From an uncultured Acidobacteriota bacterium (GTDB taxonomy: Bacteria; Acidobacteriota; Terriglobia; Bryobacterales; Bryobacteraceae), in the NCBI GenBank assembly GCA_902826685.1, contig CADEFT010000011.1, positions 62,001 to 126,000 of the forward strand: 64,000 bases of DNA, read 5' to 3'. Positions within the stretch are counted from its first letter, which is position 1, and the number at the start of each line of letters is the position of its first letter. Positions 1-9,342 of this stretch are shown one piece after another. The position numbers and the translations under genes were made by a program. The notes below the pieces were generated by a model. It was not told where the DNA came from. It was given only the letters and a program-made list of their open reading frames with translations, and searched no databases.

Positions 1-1
1 G

Positions 2-538
2 AAGGCGCGCAAGGGCCAGCGCGATCAGGCCATGGAAGAAGTACGCGAGGTGCTGCGGCGCCTGCGCAAAACGCCGCGCGGCGAAGACGACGACTTCACG
101 CTCTCCACCGCCGATTCCATCATTCAGAACTTCGACAAGGTCACCGGAATGATTCTGGCCGTCTCCATCTCGCTTTCCGCGCTGGGATTGCTGGTGGGCG
201 GCATCGGCGTCATGAATATCATGCTGGTCTCGGTGACCGAGCGCACGCGCGAAATCGGGATTCGCAAAGCGATCGGCGCACGCCGCTCCGACATCATTAC
301 GCAGTTTCTCGCCGAAGCGATGGCGCTCACCGGCGTTGGAGGATTGCTGGGCATCGTGATCTCGGTGGCGCTGGTCTGGCTCATCGGAGTGCTGGTGCCG
401 AGCCTGCCTTCGGAGGTCCCCACGTGGGCCGTCGTCACGGGCTTTGCCGTGTCGATGATGATCGGTCTGTTCTTCGGCGTCTGGCCGGCGGTGAAGGCGG
501 CGCGGCTCGATCCGGTGGAAGCGCTGCGCTATGAGTGA
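2..538 (+). CDS. MacB/FtsX-type ABC transporter permease, C-terminal part (cut by window start)
   Basis: The reading frame is open from base 2, so the gene begins before the window. The visible part is the last cytoplasmic stretch and the C-terminal FtsX domain of a MacB-like permease. Three hydrophobic segments are seen, near residues 50-75, 105-130 and 145-165 of the fragment, with the typical motif GVMNIMLVSVTERTREIGI after the first and the usual ending ARLDPVEALRYE. Such permeases pair with an ABC ATPase and an HlyD-like adaptor, and move substrates mechanically across the envelope. The ATPase should lie upstream, outside the window. Family assignment is firm; the substrate cannot be told. 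Confidence 0.9.
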   Translation, partial: KARKGQRDQAMEEVREVLRRLRKTPRGEDDDFTLSTADSIIQNFDKVTGMILAVSISLSALGLLVGGIGVMNIMLVSVTERTREIGIRKAIGARRSDIITQFLAEAMALTGVGGLLGIVISVALVWLIGVLVPSLPSEVPTWAVVTGFAVSMMIGLFFGVWPAVKAARLDPVEALRYE

Positions 539-1384
539 CTAAGGCCGGTCGTAACCCATCACCCGGCGCACCCAGATGTTGCGATAGCGCACCGCCACGT
601 CGTGATCCTGCAGCGCCAGCGGCTCTTCCGTCTCGTGCGGCGCGTAGGTTCCCACCACGCGATGCGCCATCCGGCCGGTAATCTCTTTCCGGTTGTGCAT
701 CAGCACGCCGTTGTGGAAGACGGTGGCATAGCCCGGCTGCATAAGTTTGCCGCCCTCGAACTTAGGCGCCTCGAACACGATGTCGTAACTCTGCCATTCG
801 CCGGGCTTGCGGCAGGCGTTCGCCAGGGGCGGCCATTGGCCGTAGATGGACGCGGCCTGTCCGTCGGCGTAAGTGGGATTGTCCCAGCAATCGAGCACCT
901 GGATTTCGTAGCGGTTCATGATGAGGAAGCCGCTGTTGCCGCGCCACTGGCTGTCGCCGGTGATCTCGGTAGGCGCGGACCATTCCACATGGAATTGCGC
1001 ATCGCCGAACTTTTCGCGGCTCACCAGTGTGCCCGCGCCGGGCGTCGCTTCGAAATACCCGTCCCCCACCTTCCACGTGGCCGGCTTCAGCTCACGCGAT
1101 TTCTTGTCTTCTACATACCACTTGGAAAGATCCTTGCCGTCGAAAAGGACGATGGCATCCGATGGCGGGTCGCCGGGCCTGGCGCCGGGTGTAACCATTT
1201 TCGGCCGCGGACGGTCGATATCGTGAACCTTCCACTTCTGGCCCGGCAGCACCGGCGTATCGCTGTAGCCGACGGGAGAGGTGCGCCGCTTCTTGGCGGC
1301 CTGCTGCGCCACCACCAAACCGGCTCCGGCCAGCAGCGCGGCCGCCGGGATTACCGCCATCCATGCACGAGGTCTTGCCATCAT
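539..1384 (-). CDS. Secreted DUF1080 (3-keto-disaccharide hydrolase-like) protein
   Basis: A protein of about 281 aa. The start was set at the ATG at 1384 (a second ATG follows directly) because it gives a clean export signal, MARPRAWMAVIPAAALLAGA. The frame can be extended upstream but would run into the preceding gene. The mature part carries the DUF1080 hallmark AIVLFDGKDLSKW, then GNSGFLIMNRYEIQVLD and the late RNIWVRR, as in concanavalin-like DUF1080 domains proposed to act on 3-keto-glycosides. It lies 10 nt after the caspase-like gene, so the two are probably co-transcribed. Substrate specificity is not visible. Confidence 0.88.
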   Translation of the reverse strand: MMARPRAWMAVIPAAALLAGAGLVVAQQAAKKRRTSPVGYSDTPVLPGQKWKVHDIDRPRPKMVTPGARPGDPPSDAIVLFDGKDLSKWYVEDKKSRELKPATWKVGDGYFEATPGAGTLVSREKFGDAQFHVEWSAPTEITGDSQWRGNSGFLIMNRYEIQVLDCWDNPTYADGQAASIYGQWPPLANACRKPGEWQSYDIVFEAPKFEGGKLMQPGYATVFHNGVLMHNRKEITGRMAHRVVGTYAPHETEEPLALQDHDVAVRYRNIWVRRVMGYDRP

Positions 1385-1394
1385 TCCTGAAACG

Positions 1395-3293
1395 TTACCA
1401 CAGCCCGGCCAGGTAGCTATGGTAGGCGGCCAGCAGCACGGCGGCCGAATTCCGGTGCGGCGGAATGTAGTCGTGAAACAGGCTCGACGAGCCCAGGCGG
1501 CGCGTTTGCGCGGTCCAGAACTCCTGCCAGTCGAGCTTGCGCGCATCCTTTAATAGCTCGGTATTGAGCGCCTTCAACAGGGGATCGTTAATATCCTGCG
1601 TGCCTATGCCCCGCGTGGCGATGACCTGGGCGCCGCTGGCGGCCGACAGCGCCGCATCCACCTCGGCCGTGCCGCGGCAGCTTCCCAGGAAAATGAGCCG
1701 TACCGATCCATTTAAATGACCGATGGTCTTGCCGGCGTGATAAGCGTGGCCGCGGTGCACGATCACCGCAGGCGCCATCGACCGTTCGGCCAGGTGGCGC
1801 GTCACCGCCGATTGCCGCGCCGCCGAATCCCCCTGCCTGCCGCCGTTTCCAGCGGCGAAGAGATCGATGGGTTCGTTCGCCACCATCACGATGCGGCGTC
1901 CGCTTTCCGATTGTCCCGTTACCTCTACCCAGCCGCCGCGATCTTCCCACTTCCAGGCTGGATCGCGCGCAAACGTCTGGCGGAAATTGGCGAACGAGGC
2001 CACGCCGTCGTCGTCGTCGTAAAAGAAATGACGCTCCACCACGAGCTTCGATTTCTCGAATAAAGCGCCGGTGTCGAGTTCGAAGGGAGCGCGCAGGAAT
2101 TTCTCATAGCGCGCGGCGAGGGCCGCCAGATCGGGACTATCGGCGCCGCGCTGCCGTGCCCGCGCCGCCAGCAGACCGTATAGGGGACGCATCCGCTCGC
2201 TGGCTGCATCGTGTTCGCGCACCAGCGCCCGTTCCAGCGCACGGAGCCGTGCCGCACCGCCCGAAGCATCGATGACCTCGGCCGCCGCCACCGCGTCTTC
2301 GGTATTCGAGATGCCGCTGACGGCGCGGTCGAGCAACTGCGGATCGTAGCCGAGCAATGTTTCAAACCGCCCGTGCGTGATGGCGGAAACGAGGAAGTTC
2401 CGGAGTTGAATGCCCTTGGTTTGGTTGAGCAGCGCCGTCATTCCGCCGGCGCGCAGCTTGGGCGCGAGCAATCCATCGAAGATGGTGGCAAAGGCGGGAT
2501 CGTCGGATTCGGTCCGTCCATAGGCCAGCAGCAGGTATCCGGCGGCGGCGGGCAGCTTGGCGGGTTCCAGCCGCGCCAGCGCGGCACGGCTCGAACGCGC
2601 TTCGACGAACAGCATTTGCGAAAAGCCGGCCAGCGCGCGGTCGTAAAGGATGGCCGGGTCGCCCTGGGCCGCCAGACGCAGCTCCACCAGGCGTGTGAGG
2701 TAGGCGGCGTCGGTTGCGGCGGCCGCACGCTGCGGCGCCAGATGAAACACCGCCTGCCGTTGACGCTCCACATCGCCGAGTCCTTCCGCCGCCGCCAGCT
2801 TCGCCAGATAAGGGATGGCCGCCAGGGCGGAGCGTACGGCCGCCGCGGTCGGCGATTGCCCGCGCGCCAGCATGACGGCCTCATTCGGAGCCAGCCGCGC
2901 CGCGCGAACGAAAGCGGCCGGACCGCCGGGCAGATGGCGATATTCGGCCACCTCGCGCACCGCCAGGCTCGGGTTGCGCGCCGCCGCGGCCGATAGCAGC
3001 GCTTGCGATTCCGCCGCGCCCATCGCCGCCGCCGCCTGCACGGCGTCGAAGAAATTCACTTCGCCGAGCCAGGGCCGGTCGAGCACGGCCTGGATGTGGC
3101 GCGCAACGACGGTCTTATCCGGCAGCAGCATCGCGGCGAGGTAGGCCTGCTTCAGAACGCGATCGCTCTGCGCCGGATTCTCGAGCGCGGCCGCACACAG
3201 AAATCCCATTTCCGGCCGCTCGGCGGTGGTGCTGAGAAGATGCGCGAAAGCGTTGCCGCAAGCTTCCGGTGCCGCCCACATCAGGAACACCAT
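1395..3293 (-). CDS. Large hypothetical protein with C-terminal caspase/CHAT-like domain
   Basis: A protein of 632 aa. Residues 1-400 are alanine-rich and helical, possibly repeat-like. The last 130 residues hold a pattern typical of caspase-fold peptidases: a hydrophobic strand ending in HRGH (His513/His516), a second strand ending in LGSCRG (Cys539), then a strand with QVIATRGIGTQDIND and a C-terminal DYIPPHRNSAAV motif. I recall similar C-termini on long uncharacterised Bacteroidota proteins, but this needs a database search. No signal peptide is seen at the ATG chosen, so the N-terminus may be short or mis-set. It is the first gene of a two-gene unit with the DUF1080 protein. Confidence 0.6.
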   Translation of the reverse strand: MVFLMWAAPEACGNAFAHLLSTTAERPEMGFLCAAALENPAQSDRVLKQAYLAAMLLPDKTVVARHIQAVLDRPWLGEVNFFDAVQAAAAMGAAESQALLSAAAARNPSLAVREVAEYRHLPGGPAAFVRAARLAPNEAVMLARGQSPTAAAVRSALAAIPYLAKLAAAEGLGDVERQRQAVFHLAPQRAAAATDAAYLTRLVELRLAAQGDPAILYDRALAGFSQMLFVEARSSRAALARLEPAKLPAAAGYLLLAYGRTESDDPAFATIFDGLLAPKLRAGGMTALLNQTKGIQLRNFLVSAITHGRFETLLGYDPQLLDRAVSGISNTEDAVAAAEVIDASGGAARLRALERALVREHDAASERMRPLYGLLAARARQRGADSPDLAALAARYEKFLRAPFELDTGALFEKSKLVVERHFFYDDDDGVASFANFRQTFARDPAWKWEDRGGWVEVTGQSESGRRIVMVANEPIDLFAAGNGGRQGDSAARQSAVTRHLAERSMAPAVIVHRGHAYHAGKTIGHLNGSVRLIFLGSCRGTAEVDAALSAASGAQVIATRGIGTQDINDPLLKALNTELLKDARKLDWQEFWTAQTRRLGSSSLFHDYIPPHRNSAAVLLAAYHSYLAGLW

Positions 3294-3322
3294 TCCAGTA
3301 TCCCAGGCGCGGCGGGCGGCGC

Positions 3323-3328
3323 TACAAT
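3323..3328 (+). promoter_or_regulatory. Putative -10 box (TACAAT) close to the start codon
   Basis: TACAAT lies 10 nt before the ATG at 3339 with no Shine-Dalgarno sequence between them. Transcription would begin within a few bases of the ATG. No good -35 box was identified. Confidence 0.45.
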
Positions 3329-3338
3329 TCTAAGACCA

Positions 3339-4168
<830 letters not shown>

Positions 4169-4182
4169 AATTGGGAGGGCCC

Positions 4183-5544
4183 ATGGCCGCGACCCTGTTG
4201 TTCGTACTTGGACTCGGCTCGCTTGGAGCTGAAGCGCCGGACTATGAATTCTTCCGCGAGAAGGTGCAGCCGGTGCTTCTCGCCAAGCGGCAAGGGCACG
4301 CGCGATGCGTGGCTTGCCACATCCACCGCATTCCGCCGCTGCAGCCGTTGAAGAACGGCGCGACGGGTTGGAACGACGAGGAATCGCGCCAGAATTTCCT
4401 CGCCTGGAAGGCCTTTGTCACGCCCGCCGATCCGATGAAGAGCCCTGTGCTGTTGCACCCGCTCGCCGAAGCCGCCGGAGGCGACCGCTTCCACGCCGGA
4501 GGCAAACATTTCAAGTCGCGTGAAGATCCGGAATGGAAGACGCTCGCGGCATGGGCGCGCGGCGAGAAACTCGCTCCGCGCGCGGCTTCGGCGGTGGTTC
4601 GAGTGTTGCAATCGAACGCCGCCGGCGACGATATCCACGTCGTCGATCCGGCCACCAATGAGGTGGTGGGCAAGATCGAAGACATCGAAGTGCCGCACGG
4701 GCTCGTGATCTCACCCGATGGCCGGCGCATCTACGTGACCAACGAGGCGCGGGTGACGCTGGACATCGTGGAGGCGAAAAGTCTGCGCGTCGCCAAACGC
4801 ATTCCGCTGAGCGGCCGTCCGAACAACGTCGATGTGTCCAAGGACGGCCGGTTCGTTTATGTCGGCATCGCCGAAGCGCCCGGCGCGGTCGACGTCATCG
4901 ATGCCAACGCCGGCCGGAACATCAAGAGCGTGCCGGTCAAAGGCGCGATTCACAACGTGTATGTCACGCCAGACGGAAAGTTCACCGTGGCCGGTTCGAT
5001 TCCGGAGAAGACCATCAGCGTCATCGACACCGCCTCGAACGAGTTGGCCTGGACGCTGACCTTGAGCGCGGGCATCCGTCCGATGGCGTTCACCACCAAC
5101 GCCGATGGATCGACGAAAGAGATCGTCGTGCAGCTTTCCGATTTTCATGGATTCGCGCTGGTGGACTTCGCCACCAGGAAGGAAATCCGCCGGGTGACGT
5201 TGCCCGATCCGCCGGGCCAGGAAAAGGAAACGCACGGCCTGCAGGGTTCCCCCGCGCATGGACTCGCCATCACGCCCGATGGCAGGATGCTGTGGTCCAC
5301 CAGCAAATACTACGACTACATCGCGGCGTATTCGCTGCCCGATTTGAAGCTGTTGAAGGTGGTGCCCGTGGGACATCATCCCGAATGGCTCACCATTCCG
5401 CCAGACGGGAAGCTGGTTTATTGCGCCGTGGCGGGCAATGAGACGATGGTGGCCGTGGATAACAGGACGATGCAGGTGGTGAAGGCGATTCCCGTAGGCG
5501 CGGTGCCGAAGCGCAATGCCAGCGGCGTTCTTCGCCTGGATTAG
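4183..5544 (+). CDS. Secreted YVTN-type beta-propeller protein with N-terminal haem c motif
   Basis: A protein of 453 aa. ATG 4183 was chosen because GGGAGG lies just upstream and a signal peptide follows (MAATLLFVLGLGSLGAEA). A single CVACH haem c motif sits near residue 45 in a planctomycete-type cytochrome-like segment with later His residues. From about residue 145 there are repeated propeller blades of the YVTN family (SPDGRRIYVTNEARVTLDIV, SKDGRFVYVGI, TPDGRMLWSTSKY, PPDGKLVYCAVAGNETMVAV). It probably acts in the periplasm, either in electron transfer or as a binding scaffold. The fusion type is common in Acidobacteriota; the ligand is unknown. Confidence 0.85.
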   Translation: MAATLLFVLGLGSLGAEAPDYEFFREKVQPVLLAKRQGHARCVACHIHRIPPLQPLKNGATGWNDEESRQNFLAWKAFVTPADPMKSPVLLHPLAEAAGGDRFHAGGKHFKSREDPEWKTLAAWARGEKLAPRAASAVVRVLQSNAAGDDIHVVDPATNEVVGKIEDIEVPHGLVISPDGRRIYVTNEARVTLDIVEAKSLRVAKRIPLSGRPNNVDVSKDGRFVYVGIAEAPGAVDVIDANAGRNIKSVPVKGAIHNVYVTPDGKFTVAGSIPEKTISVIDTASNELAWTLTLSAGIRPMAFTTNADGSTKEIVVQLSDFHGFALVDFATRKEIRRVTLPDPPGQEKETHGLQGSPAHGLAITPDGRMLWSTSKYYDYIAAYSLPDLKLLKVVPVGHHPEWLTIPPDGKLVYCAVAGNETMVAVDNRTMQVVKAIPVGAVPKRNASGVLRLD

Positions 5545-5546
5545 GA

Positions 5547-5756
5547 TCAAATAATTTCGCACCCGAACAAAACGCAGGGGCGGCTGGTGAGATCGGGCCG
5601 GCGATGCCCGCGATTTGGCAAGGGTACCAGCGTTTGAATCGCCCGATAGATCTCGTCAACTACGCGGTGTGCAGCCTCAATGCTGTCCAGGCCGATGTAT
5701 ATCGCAATCTCATCGATGTCGTCCAACGCCTCCGGGTGAAGATCATAATCGCTCAT
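5547..5756 (-). pseudogene. ParE/RelE-type toxin, C-terminus lost after a frameshift
   Basis: The N-terminal 57 residues match the ParE/RelE toxin pattern (plant-type ALDDIDEIAIYIG, ending NRGHRRPDLTSRP). After SRP the frame gives CVLFGCEII and stops at 69 aa, whereas the family usually runs to about 95-100 aa. In another frame the same DNA reads PPLRFVRVRNYLIL, the expected ParE continuation, so a base seems to have been lost in the C-run near 5578. Beyond that the family C-terminus does not recover, and the sequence merges with the end of the convergent propeller gene. It overlaps its antitoxin gene by ATGA. It is a decayed toxin or, less likely, a sequencing error. Confidence 0.7.
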
Positions 5757-6001
5757 GCGGGCCGGTTGCGCCGGGCATCAATTCTCTCGTGCAAGCGGGC
5801 GAAGGCTTCTTCCCCGTCAATGAGCTTAACCTTGCCGCTCTTAATATCGTCGTAGCGAGAATTCAGTATCTCGCGCGTCTCCGCGAGGTCATCCACATAA
5901 CCGGCTACGACATCCCTGACAAGTTCCGCTGCGGAGCGGCCGCTCTCCAGAGCCATCTTTTCGAGCTTGGCTTGTACATCCGCTTCGAATTGCACTTCCA
6001 T
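5753..6001 (-). CDS. Ribbon-helix-helix/CopG-like antitoxin of a ParDE-type module
   Basis: A protein of about 82 aa starting at the ATG at 6001 (MEVQFEADVQAKLEKMALES). The early strand followed by two helices (GRSAAELVRDVVAGYV) fits the RHH antitoxin fold, and the acidic C-terminal tail (DGEEAFARLHERIDARR) resembles ParD-like or YefM-type toxin-binding tails. The stop codon overlaps the toxin start by 4 nt (ATGA), the usual translational coupling. Since the toxin is broken, this may be an orphan antitoxin. The 102 bp between its start and the subtilase gene must hold both divergent promoters. Confidence 0.8.
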   Translation of the reverse strand: MEVQFEADVQAKLEKMALESGRSAAELVRDVVAGYVDDLAETREILNSRYDDIKSGKVKLIDGEEAFARLHERIDARRNRPA

Positions 6002-6103
6002 CGCGTAATGCCTCCCCGGCTTTTCCAAGGTAGAGGATTGTGGCACCGCCTGTCACAAGTCTCTGAAACGTTCACACCGCCGCGCGCGTCGGCAGGGTCA
6101 GCT

Positions 6104-9100
6104 ATGCGCACCCTGATCCCACTCGCATTGGTGCTTTTGAGCCACCACCACCAGCTTCCCGCGCAGGGACGGCTGGAACGCTATGCCATCGTGCTGGAGG
6201 CTCCGCCGCTCGCCTTGGCGGGCGATAAGGCGGACGACTCGCGTGCCGCGCAAGAGAACGTGCGCGCCGCGATCGAGGCTCGTGGAGTGGAAGTGCTGCA
6301 CTCCACCAACCGGCTGGTGAACGCGGTATACGTGCGCGCCACCGAACGGCAGGCCGCCGAACTGGCCGGTGTCTTCGGGGTGCGACGCGTAACCCCGATG
6401 CGCCCCATTCACCGCGCGCTGCAGAAGGCGACCGAACTGGTGAACGCTCCTGCGGCTTGGAATGTGGTGGGCGGAGCGGATCGCGCCGGGCAGGGCGTCA
6501 AGATCGGCATTCTCGATTCGGGCATCGACCAGAATCACCCGTCGCTGAAAGACACCACGTCGGCGATTCCCGCGGGCTATCCCAAATGCCGCGCCGCCGA
6601 TTGCGATTACACCAACCACAAAGTCATCGCCGCGCGCAGCTATGCCGATTTGCTGGTGATTCCCGAAGAGGCCGAAATCTCACGGCCCGACGATCTATCC
6701 CCGCGCGATCGCGTAGGGCATGGGACGGCCGCGGCCACGGTGGCGGCGGGCCGGGAAAGCGAAGGCCCGGCGGGTAAGATTCGCGGGGTCGCGCCGGCCG
6801 CCTATCTGGGCAACTACAAGATCTTCGGATCGCCTGGCGTCAACGACAGCACGTTCGAAGATGTCGTGATTACGGCGCTTGAAGACGCCGTTGCCGACGG
6901 AATGGATATCGTCAGCCTATCGTTCGGCGCACCGGCGCTGTGGGCTCCCGCCGATAGCGGCGGCGTCTGCGGCGCGCGCGCCAACGACCCGTGCGACCTG
7001 TTGGCCGATGCCGTTGAGCAGGCCGTGAAACTGGGGCTCACGGTGGTCACGGCCGCCGGCAACGACGGCGATCTTGGGTTGCAATTGCCTACGCTGAACT
7101 CCATTCACTCCCCGGGCGTCGCGCCTTCGGCCATCACGGTGGGCGCTTCCACCAACGGACAGGGTTACTACGCGGGTGTCCTCCCGCAAGGCAGCGATGC
7201 GGGCCAGCGGCGGTTACGCGCCCTGTTCGGCAACGGACCGAAGCCCGCCGAACGCTTCACCGCGCCGCTGCGCGACGTGGCCCGGCTCGAAGACGACGGC
7301 AAGGCCTGCGCTCCGCTCACCAATGGATCGCTCACCGGCTCCGTTGCGCTCATCCTGCGCGGCGATTGCGCGCTTTCGATCAAGGTCAATCATGCGCAGA
7401 AGGCGGGCGCGGTGGGCGTCATCGTTCATCAGAGCCAATCGAACTCCGTCACGCCGATGCTGGGACTGCGCGAAACCGGCATCCCGGCCATGCTCATCGG
7501 CAAGGACGACGCCGCGTTTCTCAAGACCCTGCTCGACCGGCAGCCGGATCGCGCCGTCACGCTCGACCCCGCGCTGAAGCCCGAAGCGTGGGAAGCCGAT
7601 CTGGTCGCCTATTTTTCCTCGCAGGGTCCGTCGATCGGCGACTCGCTAATCAAGCCTGAAGTGAGCGCCGTGGGAACCAACCTTTACATGGCCACGCAGA
7701 GCTACGATCCCAATGGCGAGATGTTCGACAAGTCGGGCTACACGGTGGCGCAGGGGACCAGCTTCGCCGCGCCGATGGTGGCAGGCGCCGCCGCCATCGC
7801 CAGGCAGCGCCATCCGCGTTTGAGGCCGGGGCAATTGAAGTCGCTGGTGGTGAACACCGCCGCCGACCTGTTGACCGATTTCGATTACGACGGCAATGAG
7901 ATCGAAGCGCCCTGGACCGCCGGCGGTGCTGGACTGTTGAACGTGCGTGACGCGGCGCGGGCCAACCTGACCGTGGAACCGGCCACGCTGTCTTTCGGCG
8001 TCGTCAGCCCCGCTTCTGGCACCCCCGCGCGGACGCTGCTGTTCACCAATCTCACCGGCTCCACGCTGACGCTGCAGTTCGAATCGCGGCCGAATGTGCT
8101 GAGCCTGGCCCCTTCGTCGCTTTCGATCCCCGCCAATTCGAGCCGGGAATTGCAGGTGCGTCTCACGGGTGGTTCGCGCACCGCCGCCGGCGCCTACGAA
8201 GGCGAAATCCGCGCCGGCGGCGGAGCGCTTCCGCTGCGCATCCCGTTCCTGTTCGTGGTGAAGGACAACACGCCGTTCAACATCTTTCCCTTGACCGGAT
8301 TCGATTTCAATGGCGTGGTGAACGAACGGCTCCCCGGCCGGCTGCGCTTCAAAGTGGTGGATCGGAACGGCGCGCCGGTGAGCGGTGCGAGCGTGCGATG
8401 GGGTGCCACGCTCGGCGACGGCCACATCGGCGAAGAGCCGATGACACGCACCGACGATCTGGGCATCGCCGAAGCCGTAGCCTTTCTCGGTCCGCGCCTC
8501 GGCGAGCAGGAGTTCGCGGCCGAGGCCGGCAATCTCACCATCTATTTCACCGGAATGGCCAGGCTGCGTCCGTTGATCGAAACCAACGGCGTGGTGAACG
8601 CCGCCAGCCTGCGCGCAGGGCAGGGACTGGCGCCCGGTTCCTACCTCACCATCCAAGGGCGCGGCCTCGCCGATTCCACCCAGTCGCCAACCACATCCTA
8701 TCTGCCGCTTTCGCTCAGCGGCGTCAGCGTAAGCTTCGACGTGCCGTCGCGCAAGGAAAGCTTTCCGGGCCGCATCGCCTTCGTCAGTGAGAGTCTGATC
8801 AACGTGCAGATTCCCTGGGAACTGCAAGGCGTCAACAGCGTGCGGATGAAAGTGAGCCTCGGCGCCTTTTCGAGTGCGTTGTACACCGTGCCGTTGAACG
8901 ACTACGGACCCGCGGCCTTCGAAGCCACCGAAGAAGGATCCGGGCGTCTGCTGGTGGCGGCCCGCGACCAGGCCATGCAGACGATCGGCACGGCGAATCC
9001 GGCGCGCCGCGGGCAGACGATCGTCGTCCATGCCAATGGCTTGGGCCCGGTCGACAACCGGCCCGCGACAGGCGAACCCACGCCGTCAAGCCCGGTGGCG

Positions 9101-9295
9101 GCGGTAAGGGTACGGCCGGAGGTCACGATCGGCGGGCGGCCGGCCGTGGTGCAGTCGGCGGTGCTGACCCCGAACTCCATCGGGCTCTATCACATCTCGG
9201 TCACGATACCGGAGGATGCCCCGGCCGGCCTGCAGCCGCTGGTCCTCACCGCCAACGGGATTACGGCGAAATCCGTGACCATTCCGGTCCAATAG
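6104..9295 (+). CDS. Secreted subtilisin-like serine protease (S8) with PA insert and TIGR03437 C-terminal domain
   Basis: A protein of 1063 aa. ATG 6104 gives the signal sequence MRTLIPLALVLLSHHHQLPAQ; longer versions of the frame would run through the antitoxin locus. The catalytic triad is complete: Asp138 (KIGILDSGIDQNHPS), His206 (VGHGTAAA) and Ser553 (GTSFAAPMVAGAA). Between His and Ser sits a protease-associated insert (GSVALILRGDCALSIK). The next 250 residues look like Fn3/Ig-type beta domains. The last 240 residues form a TIGR03437-type domain (starting near NGVVNAASLRAG and ending with ANGITAKSVTIPVQ), typical of Solibacter relatives. It is probably an extracellular or surface protease. 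Confidence 0.93.
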   Translation: MRTLIPLALVLLSHHHQLPAQGRLERYAIVLEAPPLALAGDKADDSRAAQENVRAAIEARGVEVLHSTNRLVNAVYVRATERQAAELAGVFGVRRVTPMRPIHRALQKATELVNAPAAWNVVGGADRAGQGVKIGILDSGIDQNHPSLKDTTSAIPAGYPKCRAADCDYTNHKVIAARSYADLLVIPEEAEISRPDDLSPRDRVGHGTAAATVAAGRESEGPAGKIRGVAPAAYLGNYKIFGSPGVNDSTFEDVVITALEDAVADGMDIVSLSFGAPALWAPADSGGVCGARANDPCDLLADAVEQAVKLGLTVVTAAGNDGDLGLQLPTLNSIHSPGVAPSAITVGASTNGQGYYAGVLPQGSDAGQRRLRALFGNGPKPAERFTAPLRDVARLEDDGKACAPLTNGSLTGSVALILRGDCALSIKVNHAQKAGAVGVIVHQSQSNSVTPMLGLRETGIPAMLIGKDDAAFLKTLLDRQPDRAVTLDPALKPEAWEADLVAYFSSQGPSIGDSLIKPEVSAVGTNLYMATQSYDPNGEMFDKSGYTVAQGTSFAAPMVAGAAAIARQRHPRLRPGQLKSLVVNTAADLLTDFDYDGNEIEAPWTAGGAGLLNVRDAARANLTVEPATLSFGVVSPASGTPARTLLFTNLTGSTLTLQFESRPNVLSLAPSSLSIPANSSRELQVRLTGGSRTAAGAYEGEIRAGGGALPLRIPFLFVVKDNTPFNIFPLTGFDFNGVVNERLPGRLRFKVVDRNGAPVSGASVRWGATLGDGHIGEEPMTRTDDLGIAEAVAFLGPRLGEQEFAAEAGNLTIYFTGMARLRPLIETNGVVNAASLRAGQGLAPGSYLTIQGRGLADSTQSPTTSYLPLSLSGVSVSFDVPSRKESFPGRIAFVSESLINVQIPWELQGVNSVRMKVSLGAFSSALYTVPLNDYGPAAFEATEEGSGRLLVAARDQAMQTIGTANPARRGQTIVVHANGLGPVDNRPATGEPTPSSPVAAVRVRPEVTIGGRPAVVQSAVLTPNSIGLYHISVTIPEDAPAGLQPLVLTANGITAKSVTIPVQ

Positions 9296-9303
9296 CCTAT
9301 AAT
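9275..9303 (+). promoter_or_regulatory. Sigma-70-like promoter of greA
   Basis: A perfect -10 box TATAAT lies at 9298-9303 and a weak -35 box GTGACC at 9275-9280, with 17-bp spacing. The predicted start near 9310 coincides with the 5' arm of a hairpin. The -35 box lies inside the 3' end of the subtilase gene, so greA has its own promoter. Confidence 0.7.
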
Positions 9304-9308
9304 AGGAA

Positions 9309-9336
9309 GGATAGAGGCGGCCCGGGACCTCTATCC
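9309..9336 (+). promoter_or_regulatory. Hairpin at the 5' end of the greA mRNA
   Basis: A perfect 9-bp inverted repeat (GGATAGAGG, 10-nt loop, CCTCTATCC) ends 6 nt before the greA ATG. There is no T-run, so it is not a standard terminator. The only purine-rich ribosome-binding-like sequence (GGATAGAGG) is in its 5' arm, so folding would hide it. Confidence 0.6.
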
Positions 9337-9342
9337 GCCCGC

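Noticed and set aside
7646..9031. Long minus-strand frame inside the subtilase gene
   Set aside because: It is antisense to a gene with a complete catalytic triad and a recognised C-terminal domain. Its translation is rich in Arg, His and Gly, as expected of shadow frames in high-GC DNA.
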